64,000 nucleotides of DNA from Psychromonas sp. CD1 (GCF_002239585.1 NZ_NDFH01000003.1:558001-622000), one strand, 5' to 3'; shown: positions 10,660 through 22,000, numbered from the stretch's first letter. Made by a program: numbers and translations. Notes: generated by a model not told the origin, from the letters alone.

Positions 10660-12132
10660 TTAATTCTCTAATAATGCGACGGCTTGTTGCGCGCCTACGT
10701 TTAAAAGTAACTCAAATGCTTCGGTTAATTCTTGTACAAAATGAACATCCTCGTGTAACGTTTTAGGGAATATACTACTAATGGCTAATAAATCTTGCAC
10801 GACAGATTTATCTAAACCATGTTTCTTATAAATTGATGCAAACGTTTGCACTAAAGGATCCTTTATCTCAATACTTTGATTGTTCTCATCAATGCCATAA
10901 ATATAACGCATCCACCCTGCAACACCCAAAACCAAAACCTTGTGCGACGATTTATTTTTTAAATGAAAACATAAAGAATGGATCATTCTTGGTGGTAGTT
11001 TTTGGCTACCATCCATCGCAATTTGCCATGTTTGATGTTTTAAACTTTGATTTTTAAAGCGCTCAATGAGGAGATATGCATATTCTTTTAAATTTATACC
11101 GTCCGGTACATTGAGCGTAGGGGCTTGTTCATGGAGCATTAATTTTAATGTTGCTTGCACATAAGCCTCGTTTTGCATTGCATCACAAATATGTTTGTAA
11201 CCACCTAAATAACCTAAATAAGCCAGAAAAGAATGACTACCATTAAGCATGCGTAATTTCATTTCCTCAAATGGGATAACATTATCCACAAACGTCGCGC
11301 CGGCCAAATCCCAATTGGGTCGTCCACTCACGAAATCATCTTCGATTATCCATTGCCTAAAGGGTTCACAAGCAATCGCACAAGGGTCAAAGACACCTAA
11401 ATCAGATTCGATTCTTGTTAATGTATGAGCATTAACTGCAGGGACAATCCTATCAACCATCGTACATGGAAAAGTGACGTTATCGGTTATCCACTGTGCC
11501 AAGTCTTCATCTAACAAACGCGCAAAGCTTAATACAGCTATTTTTGTGATGGCTCCATTTCCTTGAATATTATCACACGACATTACAGTAAAAGGCTTAA
11601 TGTTTTTTTCTCGACGGAGCCTTAACGCCTCAACAATATAACCAATCGCACTGCTGGGTGCATGTGGCGTTTTAAGATCTGCTTTTATTAGCGCATTGTT
11701 AACATCTAACTTCGAGGTGCCTAAATCGACACAATAACCTTTCTCTGTAATCGTTAAAGAAACTATCGCAACTTGCGCTTCACTCATTTTTCGCAACACT
11801 GCATCTTTACCATCTAAATCAGGATGTAATGAACCTATGATAGAAGAAATAACTTTCACTTCTGTTTTTAACGGTCCCATTTCACTGACACTATATAAAT
11901 GATCTTGTGCACGTAAGCTTTTAATTAATGCTTCTCCAGCAAACAAATTAATTTCAAAGATCCCCCAATCTGTTTTGTCTTTCGCCAACATTTCATGCGT
12001 AATGAGTGCTTGATGACCCCGATGAAATGCACCGAACCCCAAGTGCACGATTCTACTTTTTAGTTGACTGCGATCGTAATCTAATTGTATTACATCTTTC
12101 TTAAGCTCAGTATTTGATATGTTTTGACTCAT
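10660..12132 (-). CDS. uxuB: D-fructuronate reductase (mannonate oxidoreductase), mannitol dehydrogenase family
   Basis: NAD-dependent polyol dehydrogenase of the mannitol dehydrogenase family, 490 residues. Motifs are [14 protein letters not shown] (nucleotide-binding start, about 30-43), [20 protein letters not shown] and [16 protein letters not shown] (catalytic lysine region). The position directly before uxaC and near uxuA points to reduction of D-fructuronate to D-mannonate (UxuB). Tagaturonate reductase (UxaB) belongs to the same family and is the main alternative, but uxuA in the locus favours UxuB. Confidence 0.88.
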   Translation of the reverse strand: MSQNISNTELKKDVIQLDYDRSQLKSRIVHLGFGAFHRGHQALITHEMLAKDKTDWGIFEINLFAGEALIKSLRAQDHLYSVSEMGPLKTEVKVISSIIGSLHPDLDGKDAVLRKMSEAQVAIVSLTITEKGYCVDLGTSKLDVNNALIKADLKTPHAPSSAIGYIVEALRLRREKNIKPFTVMSCDNIQGNGAITKIAVLSFARLLDEDLAQWITDNVTFPCTMVDRIVPAVNAHTLTRIESDLGVFDPCAIACEPFRQWIIEDDFVSGRPNWDLAGATFVDNVIPFEEMKLRMLNGSHSFLAYLGYLGGYKHICDAMQNEAYVQATLKLMLHEQAPTLNVPDGINLKEYAYLLIERFKNQSLKHQTWQIAMDGSQKLPPRMIHSLCFHLKNKSSHKVLVLGVAGWMRYIYGIDENNQSIEIKDPLVQTFASIYKKHGLDKSVVQDLLAISSIFPKTLHEDVHFVQELTEAFELLLNVGAQQAVALLEN

Positions 12133-12249
12133 CTGAGTAAACTCCTCTTTCTATTTTTATTATCCATGCATTCAGTATGTTTTCATCAGGGTGAAAAGGC
12201 ATTTATATATTGCATTATCGCCTTAAATGTTTTTATTCAAATTTTGACA

Positions 12250-13560
12250 TTAATAACCTAAAATTAAATGTGGTAAAAACAAACTTATTTCTGGAATATA
12301 AGTTACCAGCATTAAGACAATAAATAGCACAAAATAAAAGGGTAATAAGGGTTTTATCACCTTATCAATTGACACTTTCCCCACCGAGCAACCAATAAAT
12401 AATGCACTGCCAACAGGAGGGGTACAAATTCCAATACAGAGGTTAAATGTCATCATCACGCCAAAATGTACGGGATCTATGCCTAAATCTAAAGCAATGG
12501 GTAAGAAAATAGGTGTGAAGATAAGCAAGGCGGGTGTCATATCCATAAACACACCAACAATCAATAGAATAATATTAATGGCCAGCATTATTACAATAGG
12601 ATTTTCCGATAAGTTCAGTAAACTATCACTGATCATATAAGGAATATCCGCATTTGCCATTGCCCATGACATGCCCATTGATGCCCCTATTAAAAGTAAT
12701 ACAATAGAAGTTGTCACCGTTGAATCTAAAATTATTTGAGGTAATTGACTTATTTTAACTTCTCTATAAATAACAACCGCGAGTATTAATGTATATACAA
12801 CAGCAATAGCGGACGCTTCTGTCGCAGTAAAAATTCCCGCGATAATGCCCCCCATAATAATAACAATCAGCATCAGAGAAGGCAGAGCATCAATCGTTTT
12901 TAACATGAATTCACGTTTACTAACTCGCGGAGATAAAGGATAACCTCGTTTTTTAGCAATAAAACCGGCAACTAGCATCAGGCTTAAACCCATTAAGATG
13001 CCAGGTATATAACCGGCTAAAAATAATGCGGCAATTGATGTTCCTCCTGAGACTAAAGAATACACGATAAATGTATTACTCGGTGGTATTAATAATCCAG
13101 TTGGACACGATGTAATGTTGACGGCAGTTGAAAACGCGTCATCATAACCCGCCTCTCTTTGTAACGGGGACATTGTACCACCAACGGCGGCCGCCGATGC
13201 CACTGCAGAGCCTGATATTGAGCCAAACATCATATTGGCAAGGATATTACAATGCGCAAGACTACCGGGTAAACGGCCAACAATAATTTGTGCAAATCGA
13301 ATCAAACGAAGAGCAATGCCCCCTTGATTCATAATATTGCCTGCTAATATAAAAAAGGGAATAGCCAATAAGGCAAAACTATCTAACCCTGATGCCATCT
13401 TCTGGGCAATAACCGTAATAGCAGGATCAAAAGGAAGGGATAACATGATAGTTGCCAAAGAAGATAATCCAATAGCAAAAGAGATAGGAACACCCAGCCC
13501 TAACATAACCGCAAAACTACCAAATAATGTAATGATCACAGTCCAATCCATTAGTTGCAC
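12250..13560 (-). CDS. TRAP transporter large permease (DctM family)
   Basis: 436-residue inner-membrane protein with about 11-12 hydrophobic segments, the ion-coupled translocation subunit of a tripartite TRAP transporter. Conserved GSISGSAVASAAAVGGTM, GLLIPPSNTFIVYSL and NLCIGICTPPVGSALF are typical. Its start overlaps the end of dctQ by 10 bases, so translation is coupled. Given the surrounding uxaC, uxuB and uxuA, the substrate is probably a hexuronate such as glucuronate or fructuronate (inference). Confidence 0.92.
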   Translation of the reverse strand: MQLMDWTVIITLFGSFAVMLGLGVPISFAIGLSSLATIMLSLPFDPAITVIAQKMASGLDSFALLAIPFFILAGNIMNQGGIALRLIRFAQIIVGRLPGSLAHCNILANMMFGSISGSAVASAAAVGGTMSPLQREAGYDDAFSTAVNITSCPTGLLIPPSNTFIVYSLVSGGTSIAALFLAGYIPGILMGLSLMLVAGFIAKKRGYPLSPRVSKREFMLKTIDALPSLMLIVIIMGGIIAGIFTATEASAIAVVYTLILAVVIYREVKISQLPQIILDSTVTTSIVLLLIGASMGMSWAMANADIPYMISDSLLNLSENPIVIMLAINIILLIVGVFMDMTPALLIFTPIFLPIALDLGIDPVHFGVMMTFNLCIGICTPPVGSALFIGCSVGKVSIDKVIKPLLPFYFVLFIVLMLVTYIPEISLFLPHLILGY

Positions 13561-14081
13561 TCCTTGTGTTCATTATTATTAAAGGGTTTGCTAACACCTG
13601 ATAGCGACAACAGTTTCTGTAAAGGCTCAATAATAAAAACCACACAATAAAAAGTCATGATCGCACCACTTAAAGGCAAAACAACATAAACATAACCCAT
13701 TTGAATACCGAGTGCTGGCGACAATTGTCCGGTACTTAATGTTTTCAGCATCAAACCACCGCCACCATATATCATTATCAATGTAGAAAAGCCCAACATT
13801 AAAATTAATATCGTGATTTCAGATATTAATTTTTTGGTGCCGCTCAGCCTTACAGTGAGTAAATCAATGGCTAAATGTTTTTTTTGCCCCGTTGTATATG
13901 CAGCACCAATCAAACCAACCCACATAAATAAGAAGCGAGCCATTTCATCCGTAAAAGTACTGGGGATTCCTATAATATAACGCGAAACAACCTGCCAAAT
14001 AACACACAAAACTAAAAGAGTAGATAAAGAAACGGTTAAATAAACCAATAATTTATCTACCACCTTAACAATTAACCGCAT
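13551..14081 (-). CDS. TRAP transporter small permease (DctQ family)
   Basis: 176 residues with four predicted membrane helices; the IIGIPSTFTDEMARFLFMWV segment and the GAAYTTGQKKHLAID segment are typical of DctQ proteins. First gene of the leftward unit dctQ-dctM-(uxuB-uxaC). Transcribed divergently from its binding protein, with the probable UxuR/ExuR-type operator between them. Confidence 0.9.
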   Translation of the reverse strand: MRLIVKVVDKLLVYLTVSLSTLLVLCVIWQVVSRYIIGIPSTFTDEMARFLFMWVGLIGAAYTTGQKKHLAIDLLTVRLSGTKKLISEITILILMLGFSTLIMIYGGGGLMLKTLSTGQLSPALGIQMGYVYVVLPLSGAIMTFYCVVFIIEPLQKLLSLSGVSKPFNNNEHKECN

Positions 14082-14178
14082 AAATAGTCCTTATTTTTAA
14101 TACCTGATCTCATTTACAAGATGATAAAATATACAGGTGTAAAACAAACATTAACGAGACAATGATCACAAAATCAGC

Positions 14179-14192
14179 ATTGGTGAACCAAT
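14179..14192. promoter_or_regulatory. UxuR/ExuR-type operator in the dctQ / dctP divergent region
   Basis: ATTGGT-GA-ACCAAT, a perfect 6-bp dyad with a 2-base centre. It matches the core of the operator known for the GntR-family hexuronate repressors UxuR and ExuR. It lies about 98 bases left of the dctQ start and 115 bases before the binding-protein start, so it could control both directions. A TGATCACA half-site and a TGTGATC half-site nearby may reflect CRP control but are incomplete. Confidence 0.7.
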
Positions 14193-14306
14193 TTGCGTTT
14201 TTTTTTGTGATCTGGCATGCCAATTTTAACTCTGCCTTTTGACAGAGTTAATGAGCTTGTATACCTTATTTATTAGGAATTTATACTATAGAAAAGGATC
14301 AGTGTG

Positions 14307-15287
14307 ATGAAATTAAATAAAACAATACTTATACTTGGTAGTAGCTTATTACTTACAATGGCTTCTAGCAATATTTTTGCCACCACCATTTTAAAATTAA
14401 GTCATAACCAAACACGTAATCATCCAGTTAATAAGGCAATGATGTATATGGCTAAAGCAGCCAAGGCTTATTCAAATGGTGATTTGATCATTCGTATTTA
14501 CCCTGACTCTCAACTAGGTACACAACGTGAGTCTCTTGAACTATTACAAAATGGCGCTATTGCAATGGCAAAATCTAATGCTGCGGAGTTAGAGGCTTTT
14601 GCACCTGCTTATGGGGTATTTAATCTTCCCTATATCTTTAAAGATAGAGCGCAATATTATCGAGTTATGCAAGGTGAAATTGGAGAAAGCATTCTACAAT
14701 CATCAAAAGATAAAGGCTTTATTGGTTTAACTTTCTATGATGCTGGTGCACGTAGCTTCTATGCAAAAAAACCCATTCGCACACCAAACGATTTAAAAGG
14801 GTTAAAGGTACGAGTGCAACTCAGCCAAACGGCAATAGCAATGGTCGAAGCTTTAGGCGGGCATCCAACGCCACTTGCATACGGTGAACTATACACAGCA
14901 CTTCAGCAAGGCGTTGTTGATGCTGCGGAAAACAATATAACCGCCTTAACGATAAATAGACACGGTGAAGTGGCTAAGTTTTACAGCTTAGATGAGCACA
15001 CTATGGTGCCGGATGTTCTTGTTATTTCGACAAAAGTGTGGAATAACTTATCCAAAAGTAACCAAGTTGCTTTGAAACGAGCCTGCGATGAGTCCATGCT
15101 AAAAATGAAGGAACTTTGGACAGAAACTGAAAATACAGAACGATTAAAAGCCATTAAAATGGGTGTGACCTTTATTAAGGTGGATAAAGCTCCCTTTGTT
15201 AAAGCAGTACAACCTATGATTAAAAAGTTAACGGAGAAAAACCCCCTCCTCTCAAAATTAGTAGAAGATATCAATCAAGTACGTTAA
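14307..15287 (+). CDS. TRAP transporter solute-binding protein (DctP family)
   Basis: Periplasmic binding protein of the TRAP system, about 326 residues from the ATG at 14307; a GTG three bases upstream is possible, but AAGGA is well spaced for the ATG. Signal peptide of about 25 residues ending in NIFA. The family core LRVQLS-type motif is seen as DLKGLKVRVQLS (about 165-176), where the arginine binds the substrate carboxylate, and AAENNITAL follows. An acid substrate therefore fits, and the genome context suggests a hexuronate. Confidence 0.92.
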   Translation: MKLNKTILILGSSLLLTMASSNIFATTILKLSHNQTRNHPVNKAMMYMAKAAKAYSNGDLIIRIYPDSQLGTQRESLELLQNGAIAMAKSNAAELEAFAPAYGVFNLPYIFKDRAQYYRVMQGEIGESILQSSKDKGFIGLTFYDAGARSFYAKKPIRTPNDLKGLKVRVQLSQTAIAMVEALGGHPTPLAYGELYTALQQGVVDAAENNITALTINRHGEVAKFYSLDEHTMVPDVLVISTKVWNNLSKSNQVALKRACDESMLKMKELWTETENTERLKAIKMGVTFIKVDKAPFVKAVQPMIKKLTEKNPLLSKLVEDINQVR

Positions 15288-15302
15288 GATTAAACACTCG
15301 GG

Positions 15303-15316
15303 ATTGGTTGACCAAT
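15303..15316. promoter_or_regulatory. UxuR/ExuR-type operator before uxuA
   Basis: ATTGGT-TG-ACCAAT, the same dyad as at 14179 with only the two centre bases different. It lies 16 bases after the binding-protein stop and about 113 bases before uxuA, which suggests that uxuA has its own regulated promoter. Confidence 0.7.
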
Positions 15317-15428
15317 TCCGACTTTCTTTAATCATGTCCTTAAGGCAACCATGCAAATCCTATCAAAATAATAACCGAAATAAATATAAACATATAAATA
15401 TCTACCCTCTAATTTAAAGGAATTAATA

Positions 15429-16607
15429 ATGTTACAAACTTGGCGCTGGTATGGACCTAATGACCCGGTTTCCCTTAGTGATGTGCGCCAATCGGGTGCA
15501 ACGGGAATTGTAAATGCACTACATCATATTAAAAATGGTGAGATTTGGTCAGCACATGAAATTATACAACGTAAAAAACTCATTGAGAAAGGAGGCTTTA
15601 TCTGGTCTGTTGTCGAAAGCGTACCGGTGCATGAAGATATTAAAACCCGAAGCGGAAATTATAAGCAATATATTAATAACTACAAAGAAAGCTTAAAGAA
15701 CTTGGCAGAATCAGGGATAAAAACCGTATGCTACAATTTTATGCCTGTTTTAGATTGGACGCGTACCGATTTAAGCTATGAAATGCAAGATGGTTCCAAA
15801 GCATTGCGCTTTAATAATATTGCTTTCTTAGCTTTTGAGCTGTATATCTTAAAACGTAAAGAAGCATTACAAACCTACTCAAAAGAAATACAAGCATCAG
15901 CCCTTGTTTATTACCAAAGCATGAATGACGATGACATTGCAAAACTAACATCTAATATCATCGCAGGCCTGCCAGGAGCAGAAGAAGGCTACAGTTTAGA
16001 AGAGTTCCAAATACAATTAAATAAATATGCAAATATTGATAAAAATAAACTACGTCAAAATCTCGTTGATTTTTTAAAAGAAATAATACCAACGTGTGAG
16101 AAATATGGATTATGTTTAGCAATACACCCTGATGATCCTCCGCGTTCAATATTAGGTTTACCTCGTATCCTCTCTAATTTAGATGATTTTGCATGGCTTA
16201 TAAAACAAGTACCGAGTAAACAAAACGGCTTAACGATGTGTACTGGCTCTTTTGGCGTGAGTGAAGGTAATAACTTAATTAATATCTTCCAAGATTTTGC
16301 CGAACGTATCTATTTTATACATTTACGTTCCACACAACGTGAAAAAGACACACTTAGCTTTCATGAAGCAAACCATCTAGAAGGTGATGTGGATATGTAT
16401 GCCATTATCTTAGAAATTCTCAAAGAAGAGAAACGCAGAGCCCAGCAGGGTGACTTAGCGCAAATTCCAATGCGTCCCGATCATGGCCATCAGATGCTTG
16501 ATGATTTAAAGAAAAAAACTAATCCTGGTTATTCCGCCATTGGTCGATTAAAGGGACTTGCGGAGCTCCGCGGAGTGGAATTTGCTCTTAAACGTGCTTT
16601 TTTTTAA
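15429..16607 (+). CDS. uxuA: mannonate dehydratase
   Basis: Dehydrates D-mannonate to 2-keto-3-deoxy-D-gluconate. 392 residues, as in E. coli UxuA (about 394). Recognisable blocks are [18 protein letters not shown] at the N terminus, [35 protein letters not shown] (metal-site histidine) and [14 protein letters not shown] near the C terminus. The gene follows TTAAAGGAATTAATA. With uxaC and uxuB it completes glucuronate conversion to KDG; kdgK and kdgA must be elsewhere. Confidence 0.96.
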   Translation: MLQTWRWYGPNDPVSLSDVRQSGATGIVNALHHIKNGEIWSAHEIIQRKKLIEKGGFIWSVVESVPVHEDIKTRSGNYKQYINNYKESLKNLAESGIKTVCYNFMPVLDWTRTDLSYEMQDGSKALRFNNIAFLAFELYILKRKEALQTYSKEIQASALVYYQSMNDDDIAKLTSNIIAGLPGAEEGYSLEEFQIQLNKYANIDKNKLRQNLVDFLKEIIPTCEKYGLCLAIHPDDPPRSILGLPRILSNLDDFAWLIKQVPSKQNGLTMCTGSFGVSEGNNLINIFQDFAERIYFIHLRSTQREKDTLSFHEANHLEGDVDMYAIILEILKEEKRRAQQGDLAQIPMRPDHGHQMLDDLKKKTNPGYSAIGRLKGLAELRGVEFALKRAFF

Positions 16608-16614
16608 ATCACTA

Positions 16615-16636
16615 AAAGCCCTGATTGCAGGGCTTT
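16615..16636. terminator. intrinsic terminator after uxuA
   Basis: AAAGCCCTG-ATTG-CAGGGCTTT, 9-bp perfect arms, then TCTTC. It lies 8 bases after the uxuA stop and also faces the convergent membrane-protein gene. Confidence 0.8.
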
Positions 16637-16725
16637 CTTCTATAAGTTTTAAAGTTTAAAAGATGTTATTGTTACCTCTAAGGCAACACTTCATTGATGG
16701 AAATTGTTTTTTTACTGACACGTTA

Positions 16726-17190
16726 TTATTTACTTTGAATATTAATGATCATGCCATCAATAACATACAGTTGATAAAATTTACCTATTTTATCAAAAAA
16801 ACCATCTTCTCCCGCCGTATAATTATAAAGATAAGGATTGATTATTTTATCAATTTCAAATGTTTTCCCTCCGAGATAGATAACTAAATGCTCATCTCGT
16901 GCATCCGGTCCTTTCACATATTCACGAGAGATTAAGGGGCCACTGACAATTTGGCAATTTGTTGTTGAGCATTGCGATTGCTGCGCATTAATAATGCTCA
17001 CGGAGAAATTTAAGCTCACAAAAAGTAAATAAGAAAACAATGGAATAAATAAGATGCCAGCCAAATAATCTTTTAATTTTAACGCCTTACGTAAACGATA
17101 TAGTTTTTTAAATAAACCAAGGAGGAAAGAAAATAATATCAAATTAATGATAATAAGCACGGGTGTTGAGGTACTATAAAGTAGTTGCAT
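16726..17190 (-). CDS. small two-helix membrane protein at the end of the SMC-like operon
   Basis: 154 residues with two hydrophobic helices (about residues 10-27 and 43-65) and a C-terminal soluble part of about 85 residues that carries a Cys-x5-Cys pair (CSTTNCQI). No family recognised. It begins 11 bases after the kleisin-like gene on the same strand and looks like the fourth gene of that operon. It has none of the features expected of JetD/MksG, which are soluble Toprim proteins of about 380 residues. A membrane anchor or a regulator of the complex is possible; a chance neighbour is also possible. Confidence 0.6.
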   Translation of the reverse strand: MQLLYSTSTPVLIIINLILFSFLLGLFKKLYRLRKALKLKDYLAGILFIPLFSYLLFVSLNFSVSIINAQQSQCSTTNCQIVSGPLISREYVKGPDARDEHLVIYLGGKTFEIDKIINPYLYNYTAGEDGFFDKIGKFYQLYVIDGMIINIQSK

Positions 17191-17201
17191 ATTAATGGTC
17201 T

Positions 17202-18443
17202 CTATTTTAAAACGATAACAATATCGCTATAACTATAATTGGCATTGGTACCGAACACCAATACACCTTTGGGTTTAATGTCAAGAGCACTTTGTTGCTC
17301 TAAAGTTAGCTTGCAATAACAGCTGAAAATCAATTCGACCCACTCCTGTGGGCAAATCTTTTTGTCTTTTTCTGACCAGATAAGCAGATTATTTTTCCAA
17401 AAATCTAAGGCTGAAATAGCTTGTTCTGAAATAATTGCTTGTTCAAATAATCCTTCTGCTTGATCTTCAAAATAATCGTAATACGCTGGCGCCAACTCAG
17501 TAGGCGTCACGAAAACGCGATTAATCTCACGTTTTTTGACAGGGGTTGATTTAGCTTGTTTACGCAACGATTGCACAACACGTATTAGGGAATCTTCTAA
17601 TGCGCTATTTGTGACATCAATGTAACTTTTAAGTATTAATTTAGGCGCAAATCTTAAACGTTTATCTAAGGATGCATCTGCATATAATGAGTCACTGAGC
17701 TCAAATTCTGGGTGCTGGCGTAAATAACGCGCCATATTACGTAGTAAATTCGCCTGTTTTTCGTCATGGCGCAAACGAAATAAACTTAAACGCATATTAT
17801 CAATAATAAAACGCAAATGGGGTAATGTTTTATTAAACCAATAAATAAAACCACTGATTTTACGTGCGAACTCTGCCGGACAAGCCCAATCACTCCACTC
17901 ATAGCAACTTTCTGGATCTATTTGCTGCAACTCTGTCAGCAATTTTTGCGCATAATTGAGCGCTTTTTCATTTTCACGCACTTTAGCGCTTAATGAGCTA
18001 ACAAATCCAAATTGACTTGAAATTGCATAATGCATATTGTCTAAACTAACATTTAAATTATCTTTTGCTTCGTAAAAAAGATCATCGAGTTGGTCAAGGT
18101 AATATTCTGCATCATCATAGAGCTGACTTTGTACCGATAATCGATAATCTTGCACCGTATCATCTAAAACATCGATAACCTTAGCCATATCGGTTAATTG
18201 TCGATAGCTACTTTGTTTGCGCATCACACGATTTAACATTCGCTTTAATTCAGCGGTTAAACGGTATTCACCTTGCTCATCATCAGGGCGTAATAAACCT
18301 TTTTTATGCAAGATATTTATCTGCCGAATATCTTGTACATCCCGAGTTATCGAGCCATAAACATAAGCTTCTGCAATAAGCTTATCATGATGACCTATTT
18401 GTCTTAATAATTCGGCAACTTGTCCAACATCATAACCCGCCAT
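17202..18443 (-). CDS. MksF/JetA-like kleisin subunit of an SMC-type complex
   Basis: 413 residues. The N terminus reads as a winged-helix region (about 1-80, including VYGSITRDVQDIRQINILHKKGLL), followed by a long helical middle (KQSSYRQLTDMAKVIDVLDD) and a C-terminal domain. This layout fits MukF/MksF/JetA kleisins, and the context (partner of a small MksE-like subunit and a 1228-residue SMC-like ATPase) supports it. Its start overlaps the stop of the preceding gene by one base (TAATG-type junction). The assignment rests on layout and neighbours more than on a motif match. Confidence 0.65.
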   Translation of the reverse strand: MAGYDVGQVAELLRQIGHHDKLIAEAYVYGSITRDVQDIRQINILHKKGLLRPDDEQGEYRLTAELKRMLNRVMRKQSSYRQLTDMAKVIDVLDDTVQDYRLSVQSQLYDDAEYYLDQLDDLFYEAKDNLNVSLDNMHYAISSQFGFVSSLSAKVRENEKALNYAQKLLTELQQIDPESCYEWSDWACPAEFARKISGFIYWFNKTLPHLRFIIDNMRLSLFRLRHDEKQANLLRNMARYLRQHPEFELSDSLYADASLDKRLRFAPKLILKSYIDVTNSALEDSLIRVVQSLRKQAKSTPVKKREINRVFVTPTELAPAYYDYFEDQAEGLFEQAIISEQAISALDFWKNNLLIWSEKDKKICPQEWVELIFSCYCKLTLEQQSALDIKPKGVLVFGTNANYSYSDIVIVLK

Positions 18444-19066
18444 TAAAAGAGTAACTCTTCTTGTTGATGTGTATCATTTTCGGGTAATTCAACCCGTTCT
18501 GCATCATTTAAAAATTCAATTAACAAATAAATAATATCAAAACGCGCGGTGGCATAATAACGACTGCTTGCACTATTTTTCCGCACTAAATAACCCATTT
18601 CTTCAAGCTTATGGAACACTAAAACCAATTGCTCTCTCGACTCTAATCGATTCGTTTTAAATGGCTTTGATGATGTTAATTGACGTAATTGATCGCGTAG
18701 AGTTTGATCATGCTCAAAGGGGTCAAATAGTTCATTAATATTAACTACTGATTTAGCGCGCAACGGAAAGTCTGTTTGGGTCGCCATTAATAATAACTCT
18801 AAAAATTCAACTAAAGGACGAAAGACAGCACGTAACTCACTAAATAAAGCACTAAGCTCCGCTTTATTACTATCATCGACACTTTGAAAAGTACAATAAT
18901 AGGCATCAGCACTCTCTAAATAGGTTAACTCTCGGTCTAAGTTTTGCAGGAAGTCAGTGATTTTCTCTTTATTTTCAAAGGATTTTAAATAACAGAATTC
19001 ATCAGAGAAAGCCGTTTCACAGATAATAGCTCCGCTCAAAAGCTTCTTTACCGTTTCTTTAAACAT
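18443..19066 (-). CDS. MksE/JetB-like small subunit of an SMC-type complex
   Basis: 207 residues, largely helical, with a C-terminal winged-helix-like segment (QLVLVFHKLEEMGYLVRK ... YYATARFDIIYLLIEFL) and an acidic tail. Size and position between the SMC-like ATPase and the kleisin-like gene match MukE/MksE/JetB. It overlaps the ATPase gene by 8 bases and the next gene by one, so translation is coupled and a fixed stoichiometry is likely. Confidence 0.65.
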   Translation of the reverse strand: MFKETVKKLLSGAIICETAFSDEFCYLKSFENKEKITDFLQNLDRELTYLESADAYYCTFQSVDDSNKAELSALFSELRAVFRPLVEFLELLLMATQTDFPLRAKSVVNINELFDPFEHDQTLRDQLRQLTSSKPFKTNRLESREQLVLVFHKLEEMGYLVRKNSASSRYYATARFDIIYLLIEFLNDAERVELPENDTHQQEELLF

Positions 19067-22000
19067 GATTTAATTCCTCAGAGTGGGCTTTTTTACGTAA
19101 CGCCAATAATTCATCTAAACGAGATGTAGGGATTTCTGCATGGTAAATTTTATTGTCTTTTAATTTATAATGACGATGATATAACGACAATATGTGCCTA
19201 TCTGTTGATGGCGATGCAGAAAGAATCGAAATGTGGTTTTCATTAAACATTTTCAGTAACAAATCAACATTTTCAGCTGCTAATTCACCAAGTTCATCGA
19301 CCGGAAGAATGATTTGTGATGCATTTTCACCATTACCACGTAACATACCTAAAATCCCAGCAAAAAGTGATAGCATCGCTAAATACGAAAGCCCCGTTGA
19401 ACTGATTTTTTTAAGTTGCCTCGCATTGCGCGCATATCTTAATTGTCCTTTTTCTAAAATACTAAACTCAATATCAAACAACTGATTCAGCTCTAAAACA
19501 AAACCTTCTCGTGGCAAATATGAGGCCAGTTTTTGCATTGCATGTATTAATTCATCGGGTATTTCACCACGTCCTTCACGTAATTCATCACGATATTTCT
19601 CAAAAAGAGACGAGAATTGTTGTAAAGGTCCCCAATATTCAAGCTCTTCCTGTTTCATTACTGTATAAACATTAATATCCGCTAAAGCTTCAAACCGAGC
19701 TAAAGCAGTGACATTTTTAGACAATGATTTGCCAATACTTTTAATTCGTTGCCCAAAGTTTTTAATGTGCTGATAAAACTCATTGATAATATTGGCATTA
19801 ATGGTCACCAACTGGTAAGTGTTTTTTTGCTTTTGCTGCGCACTACTGAGTAAATCTACAATTGCCTCTCTATATTTAAATAACGCACGTGCTCCTTGAT
19901 ATTGATCATTATCATTGAGCAATGCCTGCCAATTTGTAAATAATTCACTGTTTGAATGATCTTTTTTAAATTTGTCATTAAAGTTTTTTAACTGTCCAGC
20001 TAAACGCTTTTCAACACTTTTAAACTGCTCCAACCAATCAAAACAAAAGCTTACACTTAAATCTGCGTCGTTATTTGGCTCATTATCGTTACTTAATAAG
20101 TCAATGCCTTGTTGTTCACAATGACTTTGACTCTCTTTTAATTGCACCAATAAATCATCTTGAGTCTGTAATTGCACTTTATATTTTGTAAAATGTTTAT
20201 GCTCAGTTTTAATTTGTGCTCTTTTTTCTAGGGTCATTGCCTCTAAACTATTGTTAAGCCCCCTTTTCTCAATTGTGCGGTTTTGATTTATCTCAACTAA
20301 TTGCGGTAAATGTATATAACGCTGTTGCATAAATTGTGCATATTCACGCGCTTTACGCGCCCACAAAGCACACTCATTGAGAGCACTTTCTAATTTTTGA
20401 CGATGCTTGTTACATTTATCTACTTCACCATCGGGATCCATATCTTGCAATGCACTGCTTTTTTGTTTTCTATGCTCCGTTAAGCGTTTTTTAACATTGC
20501 ATTGTATCTCTTGGTATTGCTCCGCTAACAACGAGACTTGACTGTCTCTGTCTGATTCCAACACCATACGTTGCTCTAACATTACATTTTGTAACGCATG
20601 GCGCTCCGCCTGTGCTGTTTCTGTAAAATTATACATTGTTTGTTTCTGCGTTTTAATCTCACTTTGAAGCGTCGTAACAGAGTCTTGTAATGCCACTTCG
20701 ATCTTTTGTTGAGCACGAATCTTCTTTACTTCGACATTTTGATGCTGCACTTTAAGTTGTTCTAATTTCAACTGATTTTGTTGTTCTTTTTGCGCGCCTT
20801 CAACTATATGATTTTTTTGTGCTTCTATTTGTTTATTCATCTGAGCAAGTTGCTCATCAGTCTTACACAGCATCGCTATCTGATCCGTGCTTTTAGCCTC
20901 TAGAACGCTTAGTTTTTCACGTAATTGCATCTCATTAAGCGATAAGTCACTCTCTTCTAATACTTGTAAATCAAGCTGTAATCCATAAAATGACTCACAG
21001 CCTTGCTTCCATTGAGGCGATAAATCGGTGCGTTTTAACTGTGTGCTAGATAATAATCGACCGATGTTATCTTTCCACTGACTCGCTTGTGGTTCATGCA
21101 TTAAAAAATATTGTAAAGAGCCCTTTTGAGGTAATAATTGCATTTCTACATGCACACATTGCTCACGGTATTTGGCTAACGCTACATTTTCTTTTTTATG
21201 TTTATCGAGTAATCTCTCACGTTGTTTTTCAAGCGTACTCAAATGTCGTTGTAAAGAAGCGTGTTTTTGTAAATATACATTTTGATTTTCATAGCAAATA
21301 TTTAAATCTTTTTGATTTATTGTCAATACCGACAATAAATTTGCATCTATTAGCGGATTTTGTTGTTCCGTTAGTATGTTTTCTAATTTAAGCTCTCGTG
21401 CTTGTGCGTCTAAATTTAATTTTAAATGTGTTGCATTTAATTGCTGATTTAATTGTAATAATTGTGTTTGATAGGTCTCATTAATTTGCGCAATATCAAT
21501 GCTTGCCTGCTCTTTAATTTGTGCGCTTTGTACTTGATTATGACTAGCATCTTTTAACTGTTGTAATTTAAGGGTTTGGATAAGCTTTTCAAACTTGTCT
21601 TGGATTTTACTAACATTACCTTCAAAAGCATCAATAATACTATTCACTTCCTGCAATTGTTGCTCAATATTATCGACTTGATCCGCGCGTAATTGAAAAC
21701 TTGCGGCATCATTTTCATCAAACTGAAGTTTATCGCTGTCTAGTAGGTCAATACGGCTTTGATCGGCTTCAATTAAAGCATTTAGCTCAGCTATCTCTTG
21801 GCTAAAACTTTTTGAACTTGACGCTAATTGTATTTCTAACGTCCCTATATTTGTATACGCTTTATCTTTTTCTGTTTTACATTTTTGTTGTGCACTTTCT
21901 AATTTCATCTGGTGCTCTAAAATTTCAACATGCAAATGTTGCAATTTAATCAACAAGTTATCTAGTTCTGTAAAGTCTGATTGCCATATTAAAATTTTAT

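Noticed and set aside
16726-17190. The 154-residue gene considered as the JetD/MksG nuclease of the SMC-like operon
   Set aside because: It has two membrane helices and no Toprim DxD or glutamate motif, and is far too short.
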